Assembly: GCA_031280615.1 (NCBI GenBank)
Contig: JAITGO010000023.1
Coordinates: forward strand, 146,616 to 210,615
From: Desulfobulbus sp.
GTDB taxonomy: Bacteria > Desulfobacterota > Desulfobulbia > Desulfobulbales > Desulfobulbaceae
Length of the DNA stretch: 64,000 bases
Reading direction: 5' to 3'
This document shows, one piece after another, positions 7,279 through 16,279 of this stretch. The position numbers and the translations under genes are program-made. The notes beneath the pieces are model-generated. The model had not been told where the DNA came from. It was given only the letters and a program-made list of their open reading frames with translations, and ran no database searches. How positions within the stretch are numbered: the first letter of the stretch is position 1; every line of letters begins with the position of its first letter.

Positions 7279-9648
7279 TCAGTAGTTGTAGACCGACCAC
7301 CGGCCGTTGGAGGTGTCGAATTGGTAATTCAATTCCAATTTTGAGGAACTGCCCGGACTCCGCTCCATGCAGGTCAGGGTGAAGACCAGCCGTGAACCTA
7401 CTTTCTTCGAGAACACGGCCTTGGGTTGCGAGAGCCTTGAGCCTTTGAACGTCGGGTAATTGGCGCGAAAGATCTCTTCAAAGTGCTCTTCCAGCCAGGT
7501 GACCTTGTCGCGTTCGAGCAGCACTTCCTGCTGTTTTTCGATTTTCTCGGCGACCTTCTGGGCGACCCCCTTGACCGCCGGGTCGTTTTGATGGGCGCTT
7601 TCCTTGATAATCCGCTGGATTTCCTTGTAGCGGTTAAGAACTAATGACGGATCTTCCTTGCCTTCCACCGCAAGGATCTGATCTTGGATCTGCGCGATCT
7701 TGACCATCAAAAGGGTTTTTTCAATCTTGCCCACGGACTCTCCGCGCAGAGTTCCCGTGCTCTCCGGCTCACTGGTCAACAAATTCAGGGCGTTTTGATA
7801 CTCCTCTATGGCCTGGGACCAATTTTTTTGCTCATAGGCCTCGCGGGCGGTGGACAGCATGAAATAGAGACGAGAATTGACCAGCAGCAGGTGGAGGTCC
7901 TGTCGTTCCTTTTCGCTGACGACACTGGGATTGGCGTCGATGGCTTGCTGTGCCTGCTCGAGGTACTTGATGGTTTCTTTCCACTGCGATTGGGTAAACG
8001 CCTTTTTGGACTGGTCGAGCTCATGGCGGAAAGTGGCAGCGGTCATTCTGCTGGTGATGTCGCTGGTCGTGCCCAGATTCATCATCTTGCCGGAAAGGTT
8101 CAAGGCCTTGCGGTAGGCATCTGCCGCCTCGTCCCAGTTCTTGCCTTGTTCGGCTTTTTCGGCAGCGGCAAGGGTGTGCCGCAATTCAAGCGATTGCACG
8201 ATCTCGCTGATCGAAGCCTGTTGCTTGCTCAGATTGCGATCGGCTGCGAATTTCAGGGCCTGCCGGTAGAGCGGGAGCGCCTGCTCGATTTTGTTCTGTC
8301 CGACAAGCGTCTGGGCCTGATCGGTCAGTCCGCTCAATTCCTCCAAGGATGCGGCAACGCTGGTCGGAATGTATTCCCCTTGATACAAGACCCGCCCTTT
8401 CAGCCCTTCCTGCAAGTCAGTGGACGAGATCAGGTTGTCGATGGCTTGCTCTTGGGTGCCTTTGTGCGCACGGAGGATGGTCAGGCCGGAGAGCATGGCC
8501 TTTCCTCCTTCCAAGGTTTCCAGGGCTTGTTCGAACTGCCTTTTTTCAACGAGCAGTTGGCCTTCGCGCAAGCTGGCCTGTGCCCGGTCGAGCGTATTTT
8601 GATCCTTGAAATACAAGGTGATGGCCAGGATCGCTGTGGCGAGAACCACGATGGCCGCAGCAATGGGCTTGAAAGAAACCGATCCGAGCCAGGCCAGCGG
8701 TTTGCCCGCCAATTTGGCTGGGAGTGGCGGCGATACCGGTGCCGCCGGCTTGGACTCCGTCTTTTGGCCCGATTTAGGCGGCGCTGCTTGCAGGGCCTGT
8801 TGAATTTTTCTTTTGAGCGCGTCGGCACCGGGGGCGTCGGCGGCAAGGGTCTTGATGTTGTCCGCCACCTCCATGGCCTCGGTCAGCTTGGCCATCGACT
8901 CCAATTGTTCCGCCAGTTTGAAGAGCTGATCGACTTTGCGAAGCACCTTGCCAATGTGCTGTTGCAATTCCTCGCGGACAGCGACGGGGGCATTCGCAGG
9001 CAACTCGGCCAGCAGCCTGTTGGCGGAAAAAATTTTATTTTCGTCGATAAGATCGCGAATATATTGAATGTCCGCGTTGTCTTCCGCTTGGTCGGCCAAA
9101 GGCTGCGAGGGAGGAACATCCCTCCTTTCCAGGCCGAGGGAGCCCAGGTCGCCATCATCCAGCGCATCCAGATCCGAAGTGGTTGCCTCGATATCGGCAA
9201 TGGTGACGGTATCAAGAGGAAGCTGGGCCCGCTGGTGCCTGTACCATTCCGCAGCTTCTTGGTTGAAGGGATCTTCGAGGTTGTAGATGCTGCCGCAGAT
9301 CATCTCGCCGATGTGGAGCACCAGCTCGGGCAAGGAAGGATTCTGCTGCCAGTAATCGGCCAAGCGGATAGCGGACGGATCGAAATCGGGATGGAAAACA
9401 GGGGTCAGGGGCTTGGCGATCGGGGCAAAGTGCGGGTAACCAAAGGGAAGACTGAGCCGCACCCGATGGGTTTGGCCAATGCCGATGGAGGCATCGTCTT
9501 CCTTGACAAAGCCGCGCAGCGTATATTCAATTTCGTAACTGTCGGGGGGCTGGCCTTCAGTTCCGACGATTGCAATATTAGGATATAACTCAAGGAGTTC
9601 CTTGAGTTGCTCATAATCCTCAGTGACCTGCTGTGAGCCCGTGGCCAT
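7279..9648 (-). CDS. Membrane protein with N-terminal ubiquitin-conjugating-enzyme-like domain and helical-repeat region
   Basis: Function unknown; 789 residues. Residues about 8-140 read like a UBC/RWD fold: a YEIEY strand pair, LPFGYPHFAP (67-76), FHPDF (85-89) in place of the E2 HPN motif, W100, then a helical end with DPFNQEAAEWY (126-136), very close to the E2 DPLNxEAAxxY ending. The position matching the E2 catalytic cysteine is Arg95; the only cysteine in this part is C118 in a later helix, so it should be inactive in conjugation. An acidic linker and a helical stretch follow, then one transmembrane helix (about 329-347) and about 440 residues of Ala/Gln/Lys-rich helical repeats resembling TPRs, ending in a beta-rich tail. 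Basic residues before the helix suggest the E2-like part is cytosolic and the repeats periplasmic. No E1, JAB or ubiquitin-like gene lies nearby. The UBC assignment is from pattern only. Confidence 0.6.
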   Translation of the reverse strand: MATGSQQVTEDYEQLKELLELYPNIAIVGTEGQPPDSYEIEYTLRGFVKEDDASIGIGQTHRVRLSLPFGYPHFAPIAKPLTPVFHPDFDPSAIRLADYWQQNPSLPELVLHIGEMICGSIYNLEDPFNQEAAEWYRHQRAQLPLDTVTIADIEATTSDLDALDDGDLGSLGLERRDVPPSQPLADQAEDNADIQYIRDLIDENKIFSANRLLAELPANAPVAVREELQQHIGKVLRKVDQLFKLAEQLESMAKLTEAMEVADNIKTLAADAPGADALKRKIQQALQAAPPKSGQKTESKPAAPVSPPLPAKLAGKPLAWLGSVSFKPIAAAIVVLATAILAITLYFKDQNTLDRAQASLREGQLLVEKRQFEQALETLEGGKAMLSGLTILRAHKGTQEQAIDNLISSTDLQEGLKGRVLYQGEYIPTSVAASLEELSGLTDQAQTLVGQNKIEQALPLYRQALKFAADRNLSKQQASISEIVQSLELRHTLAAAEKAEQGKNWDEAADAYRKALNLSGKMMNLGTTSDITSRMTAATFRHELDQSKKAFTQSQWKETIKYLEQAQQAIDANPSVVSEKERQDLHLLLVNSRLYFMLSTAREAYEQKNWSQAIEEYQNALNLLTSEPESTGTLRGESVGKIEKTLLMVKIAQIQDQILAVEGKEDPSLVLNRYKEIQRIIKESAHQNDPAVKGVAQKVAEKIEKQQEVLLERDKVTWLEEHFEEIFRANYPTFKGSRLSQPKAVFSKKVGSRLVFTLTCMERSPGSSSKLELNYQFDTSNGRWSVYNY

Positions 9649-9841
9649 AAATTATAACCTGTGTGGTGTGGTTGCCATGCCGGCTGCCGGGCAAGTGCGT
9701 TGGTCGATGCGGAAAGAAAAACTTGCCGCATCGGCCCAGCGGGCATTACCTTATAATTGTAAAGCATTACGTTGGGGGAAACAAGCCAGCTTTGTCCGGC
9801 GGACGAAAAAGTCAAGATGCGGTCGCTTCGGCGAAGATTTC

Positions 9842-9870
9842 TTTGAGCCGGGTCCCATTCCGTGTACACT
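9842..9870 (+). promoter_or_regulatory. Candidate sigma70 promoter of the DUF4388 gene
   Basis: TTTGAG (9842-9847) and TACACT (9865-9870) are 17 bases apart. Initiation near 9877 would leave an upstream in-frame start at 9862 untranscribed and supports the ATG at 9907. The remaining 200 bases back to the divergent E2-like gene also hold a TATAAT-like element near 9752 and no gene. Confidence 0.5.
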
Positions 9871-9906
9871 AGCCAAAGTAACGTCATTACAAACGTGTTG
9901 AGTCCG

Positions 9907-10539
9907 ATGAAGTCCTTCCGTGCCGCATTTGAAATAACCCACGTCAGAAACTGCCCCTTCTACGTCCAGGAGGAGTGCTTTCTGCTGACCGACAAAGCGG
10001 TCGAGCTGCCGTTGGGCCGCCCCTCCTGCCTCCTTTTGGTGCGAGAACTGACAGGACTGCTTTTCAACCTTCTGCCGCACGCATCAACCGGTTTTGCCGA
10101 ACAACGTGACATGGTGTACACCTGCGGCGGATGCACCGGGCTGATTAAATTTTGCCTGACGGACAAAGCGGTTGCAAGCAACGTCGGCAAACATGCCGCC
10201 GTCCTTGCCGAAAACACGGAGTCGGTGATCAGCGGACGTCTGGAAGCCATCGCCCCGGCGGAGTTGCTGCAGGTTTTCCACATGCATCAAAAAACCGGCC
10301 GGCTCATTCTGGAATTCGACAGGGGGTCCGCCCGGGTCACCTTCCGGGAAGGCGGGTTGTTGGCGGCCCGGTATGAGGATTTCGACAACCAGGAAGCCGT
10401 TTACGCCATGCTGTCCCAGAAAAAAGGCACCTTCCATTTCCTCCCCGGCCTGCCGGAAGCCCTGATGAAGACACGGGAGATCGGCGATTTCATGATGATC
10501 CTCATGGAAGGCCTGCGCCGGCTCGACGAGGGCGAATAA
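9907..10539 (+). CDS. Cysteine-rich protein with C-terminal DUF4388 (PATAN) domain
   Basis: About 210 residues. The C-terminal part (110-180: ISGRLEAIAPAELLQVFHM, then GRLILEF and VTFREGGLLAA) is a DUF4388/PATAN domain, a small module common in delta-proteobacterial regulators and thought to mediate protein contacts. The N-terminal half carries six cysteines, C16, C24, C41, C73, C76 and C83, including a CGGC pair, which could bind zinc or an Fe-S cluster; this half is not recognised. The start follows from the promoter position; the ribosome-binding site is weak. It diverges from the E2-like gene, and a regulatory link between them is speculative. Confidence 0.7.
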   Translation: MKSFRAAFEITHVRNCPFYVQEECFLLTDKAVELPLGRPSCLLLVRELTGLLFNLLPHASTGFAEQRDMVYTCGGCTGLIKFCLTDKAVASNVGKHAAVLAENTESVISGRLEAIAPAELLQVFHMHQKTGRLILEFDRGSARVTFREGGLLAARYEDFDNQEAVYAMLSQKKGTFHFLPGLPEALMKTREIGDFMMILMEGLRRLDEGE

Positions 10540-10556
10540 CCCTTCCCCGCCGTTGC

Positions 10557-11186
10557 CTAGCTGTTGGCTCGAAAAGGCGGCAGCTTGGCGATGCTCATGA
10601 AGTCATCCACATGGTAGCGGGCCTCCAGCGCCCGGTTTCTGAAGGCGATCAAATCGACCCCGGCGCCAGCACAGTGTTCCTGATCGATCACCGAATCGCC
10701 GATGTAAATAGCCTCATCCGGCTGGACTTGAAAATGGTCCATGATCATGAACAATCCGTCCGGAGCTGGCTTGGGGCGTGGCGCGTTGAGGGCGGTCACC
10801 ACCATCTCGAACCAGGGCCGCAGGGCGAAGGTGTCGAGAATGATCTCCATGGTGTCGGTGCGGTTGGTGGAGATCGCGGTCCGGTAGGCCGGCTTGATGA
10901 GCGCCAGAAACCGGAGCAGATCGGGTTCCATGGCCATGAAACGCAGGTAGGGGGCGTAATCGAGACCAAGGCGGTAGGTCTCGATCGATTGCGGGTCGAT
11001 GTGGCCGTGCTTGCGAAAGATATGGGCAACCGAATTGCGCACGTTGTGGATATGGACGTAATTCAGTTCTTCCTCGTCCATCGGCTGGCAGGAAAAAGCG
11101 GCGAGCAGGTCGTTGTAGTAATGCCGGTTTGATTCCCGGGAACTGAACATGACGCCGTCGCAATCGAAAACGACAAGTTTGAGCAT
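10557..11186 (-). CDS. HAD-superfamily phosphatase (phosphoglycolate-phosphatase-like)
   Basis: 209 residues with the haloacid dehalogenase motifs in order: I, FDCDGVMF with D8 as nucleophile and D10; II, the Ser in STNRTDT; III, the Lys in RPKPAPDG; and IV, IYIGDSVID. The helical cap between I and II marks subfamily IA, as in Gph. The substrate cannot be told from sequence. It is last in a leftward set (secDF, ykgJ-like, HD, HAD) and lies 24 bases after the HD gene. Gph-type clean-up of phosphoglycolate is one possibility. Confidence 0.85.
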   Translation of the reverse strand: MLKLVVFDCDGVMFSSRESNRHYYNDLLAAFSCQPMDEEELNYVHIHNVRNSVAHIFRKHGHIDPQSIETYRLGLDYAPYLRFMAMEPDLLRFLALIKPAYRTAISTNRTDTMEIILDTFALRPWFEMVVTALNAPRPKPAPDGLFMIMDHFQVQPDEAIYIGDSVIDQEHCAGAGVDLIAFRNRALEARYHVDDFMSIAKLPPFRANS

Positions 11187-11210
11187 GGGTGGTCCGCGAA
11201 TTGGTGGGAA

Positions 11211-11912
11211 TCACGGCAAGATGCCGTTGGTTTCCCGGGTGAGTTGATCGAAAAAAGTTTGCATGAAGGCATGTCGTTGTTCGGCCATTTCCCGCCCCAC
11301 CGAGGTCAGCATCCGGGTGCGGACCTTCGACATTTTGATGCGGAATTCGCGGTAGGCGGTATCCTCCAGGGAATAGGGCGACGTTGCGGTCGGCTCCAAC
11401 TCCGGATTGTGCAGCCGGGCGCCGATCTGGCCGGCAAAGAGAAAGGCCCGGCCGATGCCGACCGCCCCGATGGAGTCGAGTTTGTCGGCATCGTAGAGGA
11501 TTTCCGCTTCCAAGGTGGAGGGGGGCATTGCGCCGCGGAACCGGTGGCTGCCAATGCAATGGCAGATGGCCTCGATCGCCGCTTGGCCGTAGGCCAATTC
11601 GCGCAGCAAGGGTGCCGCTAGCTCGGCGCCGCGCCGGGCGTGGCAAATCCGGCCCCGACTCTGGCTCTCCTCCCTGCGGCCGATGTCGTGCAACAGCGCG
11701 GCCGGGGCGAGAATATCGAGCCGGCCGCCCATCCGCTCGCCGATGGTCAAGGCGGTGTGCAGCACCCGCTCGCTGTGGTCGGGGCCATGTGATCCGCCTT
11801 CGGTACTACAAAAGGAATGGCTGAGTGTCCGCAACCGCTGGAGAAGCTCAGAGGCAAGGAGATCGGCAATGGTCGGCGATGGCGTGGCCGTTGCCCGTGG
11901 CCTATTCACCAA
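11211..11912 (-). CDS. HD-domain phosphohydrolase
   Basis: 233 residues. A metal-binding HD domain is visible from HGPDHSERVLHTALTIG (about 42-58) to ALLHDIGRREE, with a later DADKLDSIGAVGIGRA segment typical of the YedJ-like HD group. These hydrolyse phosphoester or nucleotide substrates, but the substrate here is unknown. The ATG overlaps the end of the YkgJ-like gene by 11 bases, indicating translational coupling in the leftward operon. Confidence 0.85.
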   Translation of the reverse strand: MVNRPRATATPSPTIADLLASELLQRLRTLSHSFCSTEGGSHGPDHSERVLHTALTIGERMGGRLDILAPAALLHDIGRREESQSRGRICHARRGAELAAPLLRELAYGQAAIEAICHCIGSHRFRGAMPPSTLEAEILYDADKLDSIGAVGIGRAFLFAGQIGARLHNPELEPTATSPYSLEDTAYREFRIKMSKVRTRMLTSVGREMAEQRHAFMQTFFDQLTRETNGILP

Positions 11913-12645
11913 ACCATTCCTGCCTCAGCCAACGGAGACCGAGCAGCAGCAGTTGTTCATCGTCGCCGGTCACCCCTGCCAGCTCCACCGGATTCAAAGG
12001 ACTCTGCAAGCTCACGCGGCCGCTGGCCATCTCGCCCCTGAACTGATCCAGGTCATATAGGGCCAGCATGTACTGGTCAAGCTGCTGCCGGGAGGGCCTG
12101 AAGGTCCCGGCTTGGAGGGCGGGATGGTGCACCAGCGGCAGCAGGGCATCGTTGAACCGGTTGTAGGACTCCAGTTCCTGGCTGCGCAGGTAGGTGCGCA
12201 CCGTCTGGCCGGCTGTCGCTTCCACAAAACCTCGGCAATGCGGTTCGTGCAGCAACACCAGCGATTCCACCGCCACGCCGTCGCCATCTCTGGCCGCTCC
12301 CCGGCCCACCGGATAGGCTCGGCAACTCCCGGGCCGGTCGTCGTACACCGAGCATCCTTGGTCGCCAACAAAGACGCAGGAGGCCCGGCCGTCATCCACC
12401 ATGGTGAGATAACAGGTAGGCAGGACGCATCCCTCATCCCATTCGACGATGACGTATTGGTCGAGAAATTGCCTGGAAGAAAGCGCAAGCCGCCATTTCA
12501 GGCGCAACGCGTCGTACGGGCTCAAGGCTAAATCCAATTCGCGGCAGCATTGGGTGAAGCAGGAAACCCCCGGATGACAGGCAAAGACCAATTCCTGGTC
12601 CGCGCTGGCGGGCTGAAAATGCTCGGGCAAGGTTGGCGAACTCAT
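11902..12645 (-). CDS. YkgJ-family cysteine cluster protein
   Basis: 247 residues. A Zn/Fe-chelating cysteine cluster of the YkgJ type is visible: CHPGVSCFTQCC near the N-terminus and CVFVGDQGCSVYDDRPGSCR further on. The biochemical role of this family is not established. The start was set at 12645, where ATGA overlaps the secDF stop; a much longer open frame upstream is only the shadow of secDF. It is coupled on both sides, to secDF before and the HD gene after. Confidence 0.85.
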   Translation of the reverse strand: MSSPTLPEHFQPASADQELVFACHPGVSCFTQCCRELDLALSPYDALRLKWRLALSSRQFLDQYVIVEWDEGCVLPTCYLTMVDDGRASCVFVGDQGCSVYDDRPGSCRAYPVGRGAARDGDGVAVESLVLLHEPHCRGFVEATAGQTVRTYLRSQELESYNRFNDALLPLVHHPALQAGTFRPSRQQLDQYMLALYDLDQFRGEMASGRVSLQSPLNPVELAGVTGDDEQLLLLGLRWLRQEWFGE

Positions 12646-15209
12646 GCCGAGCGCCCCCATTTGATGGACAGCAGCGGGCTGGCAACGAAGATGGAGGAGA
12701 AGCTCCCTGCCAGCAGACCGATCAGCAAGGCGAAGGAGAAATCGTGGATGGCCGAACCGCCGAGAAAGAACAGGGAAAGAACCGTGAACAGCACGGTCAG
12801 AACCGTGATGATCGAGCGGGCCAACACCTGGTTGATGGAATTGTTGATAATTTCGTAGAGACTGAGGTCCGGATCCTTTTGCTGGTTTTCCCGGATACGG
12901 TCGAAAATGACGACCGTGTCGTTCAGGGAGTAGCCGGCCAGGGTCAGCAGGGCGGTGATGATCAACAGGGTCATCTCCTTGTCGAGCAGCCAAACGATGC
13001 CCAACACCGCGAGCACGTCGTGCAACGTGGCGATCGCCGCCGCGATCCCGAAGCGGAAATCGAAGCGAAGCGCCAGGTAGATCATGACCCCGATCATGGA
13101 GATGACGATCGAAATGACCGCCTTGCTGCGCAAGTCAGCCGAGGTCGAGGCCCCAATCTCCGATTTGCTTTCCAGGCTGAACCCTTTGTCTGCCTGCTCC
13201 TTGTGCAAAACTTCCGTGATCTGGTCGCTGAAATTGCCCACCTTTTGTTCCGATTTCTTGATCTTGACGATCAGGCGGTTTTCCCCGGTCACTTCCTGCA
13301 GTTCGACCCCTGGATGGCCGCTGTTGGTCAGGGCGGCGCGGACCTCGTCGAGGGCAAAAGGTTTCTGCGCTTGGTATTGGAGCAGGGCGCCGCCGGAGAA
13401 ATCCACACCCATATTGGCGTTGCCGCGAACAATCTGGACAAAAGCGACAACCCCGAGCAGAGCGGCTGCGGCTGAAAGCGTGAAGGCGATTTTTCTGACC
13501 CCCATGAAATCGAAATGCGAGTTGTGCACCAGGTGGAAGAACTGAAGCCGTTTGAGCAATTTGTAGTTGAACAGGACGTCGTAAACCAGCCGGCAGCAGA
13601 ACAGCACCGCGAAAAGGTTGAGGATCAGGCCCAGGGTCAGGGTGATGGCGAATCCCTTGATGGGGCCGGTACCGAACAAAAAGAGCGCCAGGGCCGTGAT
13701 GAGGGTGGTGACATGGCCGTCGACGATACTCCAGAAGGCCCGGTTGAAGCCGGCATCCACCCCGGCCCTGAGCGATTTACCCACCGCGAATTCGTCGCGC
13801 ATTCGTTCGTACACCAGAACGTTGGCGTCCACGGCCATACCGATGGAGAGGATGATACCGGCGATGCCGGGCAGGGTGAGGGTTGCGCCCAGAAGTGCCA
13901 GGCCGACGAATAGCAGCATGATGTTCAGAACCATGGCCGCATTGGCAATCACTCCGGAAAGGCGGTAATAAATGGCCATGAACACCACGACCAGCAAGGT
14001 GCCGAACAGGCCGGAATAAATCCCCTTGTTGATGGAATCCTGGCCGAGGCTGGCGCCGACCGTCAGGTTCTGGACGATGTCGACCGGCGCCGGCAGGGCG
14101 CCGACCCGCAGGACGATCGCCAGGTCAGTGGCTTCGTTGTGGGTGAAGCTGCCCGAAATCTGGGCGCTGCCGCCCAGGATTTTTTCCCGGATCACCGGCG
14201 CCGAGCGGACGATGTCGTCCAGCACGATGGCCAGTCGCCGGCCCACGCTTTTTTCGGTAATCGAAGCAAAGACCTGCCCGCCGCGCGAGGTCAAATCCAG
14301 GCTGACATAGGGCTCGTTGAAGTGGCCACCGATTCGGACTTGGGCATTTTTTACCATTTCACCGGTCATCAAAACCGGGCTTTCCAGCAAAATGGGAATC
14401 CTGGATTCCCTCTTGGTTTTCTGGTCGACGGTCTTCTCAAAATAGATTTCGGTGCCCTGGGGCAATCGGTTCTGCAGGGCCAGGTTGAGCCGTTTGCGGC
14501 TCTCGCCCTCGCGCCACTGGCCCGCCTTGACCACCTCGTCGATGAGTTGCGGCAGGTTGAGCCCCGGCGCTTCGGCCACCAGCTTGAATTCGAGCTGCGC
14601 AGTCTGGCCGATCAGGGACATGGCTCGCTGGGGATCCTTGACGCCCGGAAGTTGCACGACAATTTGATTCTCACCCTGGCGCAGCACGATCGGCTCGGCA
14701 ACGCCGAACTGGTCGATGCGGTTGCGGATGATCTCCAGCGATTGATTGACCGAATTTTTCCTGATGAAGTCGACTTCACTGCTCTTGAGCTGCAGGGTGA
14801 TGCGTGGGAACGAACCCGCCTCGGCCTGGATCTGGCTGTCGAGATTGGGGAATCGCTCGTTTAAGATCTGCTTGACGGTGTCGATGGCACCGATGTTGGG
14901 CAAGGTGAACAGGACCGATTTCGGATTGCCGCTGTCCATCCGGACCGCGTTGATGTTCTTTTCCGTCAGTGCCGCCTTGAAATCCGAGGCTGAAAGATCA
15001 AGGGAGTTTTCAGCGGCCTTTTCCAGGTCGACCTGCAGGACGATATGCATGCCGCCCTGAAGATCCAGCCCCAGTTTGAGCCCCGCAGGCGCTAGATATT
15101 TTTTCCACCAGTCGGGCAGGCCGTGATACAGGGAGGGGGTGAGGGCCAGGCCGGAAAAGATCAAAAGGAGAATCACAAGCCCGATTTTAAGCTTTATGGT
15201 GGAATTCAT
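12642..15209 (-). CDS. secDF: Protein translocase SecDF, single fused polypeptide
   Basis: Inner-membrane partner of SecYEG that uses the proton gradient to pull exported proteins out. 855 residues. The SecD half has an N-terminal membrane helix, GLDLQGG (47-53), the periplasmic P1 region and six helices around GIAGIILSIGMAVDANVLVYE. The SecF half starts near residue 550 (MGVDFSGG, later LTLAGYSLNDTVVIFDRIRE). The two halves are one open frame, as in Bacillus, whereas many proteobacteria keep secD and secF separate. The stop overlaps the start of the YkgJ-like gene as ATGA. Confidence 0.95.
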   Translation of the reverse strand: MNSTIKLKIGLVILLLIFSGLALTPSLYHGLPDWWKKYLAPAGLKLGLDLQGGMHIVLQVDLEKAAENSLDLSASDFKAALTEKNINAVRMDSGNPKSVLFTLPNIGAIDTVKQILNERFPNLDSQIQAEAGSFPRITLQLKSSEVDFIRKNSVNQSLEIIRNRIDQFGVAEPIVLRQGENQIVVQLPGVKDPQRAMSLIGQTAQLEFKLVAEAPGLNLPQLIDEVVKAGQWREGESRKRLNLALQNRLPQGTEIYFEKTVDQKTKRESRIPILLESPVLMTGEMVKNAQVRIGGHFNEPYVSLDLTSRGGQVFASITEKSVGRRLAIVLDDIVRSAPVIREKILGGSAQISGSFTHNEATDLAIVLRVGALPAPVDIVQNLTVGASLGQDSINKGIYSGLFGTLLVVVFMAIYYRLSGVIANAAMVLNIMLLFVGLALLGATLTLPGIAGIILSIGMAVDANVLVYERMRDEFAVGKSLRAGVDAGFNRAFWSIVDGHVTTLITALALFLFGTGPIKGFAITLTLGLILNLFAVLFCCRLVYDVLFNYKLLKRLQFFHLVHNSHFDFMGVRKIAFTLSAAAALLGVVAFVQIVRGNANMGVDFSGGALLQYQAQKPFALDEVRAALTNSGHPGVELQEVTGENRLIVKIKKSEQKVGNFSDQITEVLHKEQADKGFSLESKSEIGASTSADLRSKAVISIVISMIGVMIYLALRFDFRFGIAAAIATLHDVLAVLGIVWLLDKEMTLLIITALLTLAGYSLNDTVVIFDRIRENQQKDPDLSLYEIINNSINQVLARSIITVLTVLFTVLSLFFLGGSAIHDFSFALLIGLLAGSFSSIFVASPLLSIKWGRSA

Positions 15210-15378
15210 TGACTATGTTCCTTTGGATGAGCAAGAAGAAAGAGCGGGGCTCCACGTGTTAAAATGGATCGATTATACGTCGATACCCCGCATCCTGCAA
15301 TGCCGGGGTGCTTTTTTGCGGCAAAAGGCGAGGCGATAAAAGCGGCGGGGAAAATGCGGGCAGGGATTGACTCGCACC

Positions 15379-16134
15379 TCAACCTGTCCGATTGATGGCC
15401 GCCGCCATGCAGGCCGCGCCGAAGCCGTTGTCGATATTGACCACCGCCAGACCGGGCGAACAGCTGTTGAGCATGCCGAGCAGGGCGGCATAGCCGCCGG
15501 CCCCGGCCCCGTATCCAATGCTGGTTGGCACGCCGATCACCGGCGAGGCGGTCAAGCCGGCGACAACCGAGGGGAGGGCGCCCTCCATTCCGGCGACAAC
15601 GATGATCACCCGCCCCTGCTGGAGCAGATCCGAATGGGCCAAGATGCGATGGATGCCGGCCACCCCCGCGTCGTAAATGGTCGCTACCTCATGGCCGAAC
15701 CATTGCAAGGTGATCCGTGCCTCTTCCGCCACCGGCAGATCCGAGGTGCCGGCAGTGACGATCACCACGGTCCCTCGGCCGGAGTCGGCTGGGATGTGCC
15801 GGTCGTTGCCGGTCAGAATGCGGGCTGTCGGATGGTAGGTCAGTTGAGGCAGGCTGGCGAGGATGAGCTCGGCCTTTTCCGGAACCACCCGCGTCGCCAG
15901 CACCACGGTCGGGGTGGCCAGCATGGCACCCAGGATCTCGATCAACTGGGCGGTCGTCTTGGTCGCGCCGAAGACCGCTTCGGGCTGTCCGGTTCTGAGG
16001 GGCCGATGGTGATCGATCCTGGCCGATTCCAGAACCTCGACCGGCCAATGGCGAAGTCGCCGCAGGGCTTCCGCGACGTTGACCTCGCCGCTGCCGACCT
16101 GCTGCAACAAGGTGGTAAGCAGTTGTTCATTCAT
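15379..16134 (-). CDS. larB: LarB, nickel-pincer cofactor biosynthesis (AIR-carboxylase family)
   Basis: Carboxylates and hydrolyses nicotinic acid adenine dinucleotide to pyridinium-3,5-biscarboxylate mononucleotide, the first step to the nickel pincer nucleotide of lactate racemase. 251 residues. The C-terminal half carries the PurE-like segments VTAGTSDLPVAEEA, VVAGMEGALPSVVAGL and VIGVPTSIGYGAGAGGYAALL. No larA, larC or larE is in the window, so the pathway must be completed elsewhere or the protein serves another enzyme. It lies 169 bases upstream of secDF on the same strand. Confidence 0.9.
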   Translation of the reverse strand: MNEQLLTTLLQQVGSGEVNVAEALRRLRHWPVEVLESARIDHHRPLRTGQPEAVFGATKTTAQLIEILGAMLATPTVVLATRVVPEKAELILASLPQLTYHPTARILTGNDRHIPADSGRGTVVIVTAGTSDLPVAEEARITLQWFGHEVATIYDAGVAGIHRILAHSDLLQQGRVIIVVAGMEGALPSVVAGLTASPVIGVPTSIGYGAGAGGYAALLGMLNSCSPGLAVVNIDNGFGAACMAAAINRTG

Positions 16135-16279
16135 GGAAAATTACTCCTTGCGCTTGCGCGCAGGACTCTACCACGCTCCGAGCCCCGCGTAAACAGTTTA
16201 CGCTGTCAGTCCGTTCTGTTAGAGTGCCGACCACTTGTCTTATCAACGAAAGCTGCTCTGGCAGCGGGAGACCCACCCC

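Noticed and set aside
7279..9648. A complete bacterial ubiquitin-like conjugation system
   Set aside because: Only an E2-like domain without a catalytic cysteine is present; no E1/ThiF, ubiquitin-like or JAB protease gene lies in the surrounding region.
12646..12993. Longer N-terminus for the YkgJ-like protein
   Set aside because: This is antisense-free but other-frame reading of secDF; the ATGA overlap gives a natural start at 12645.
15275..15317. Hairpin ACCCCGCA/TGCCGGGGT with Ts near the secDF start
   Set aside because: The T-run faces the plus strand, where no gene lies upstream; on the minus strand there is no T-run, so it is not called a terminator.
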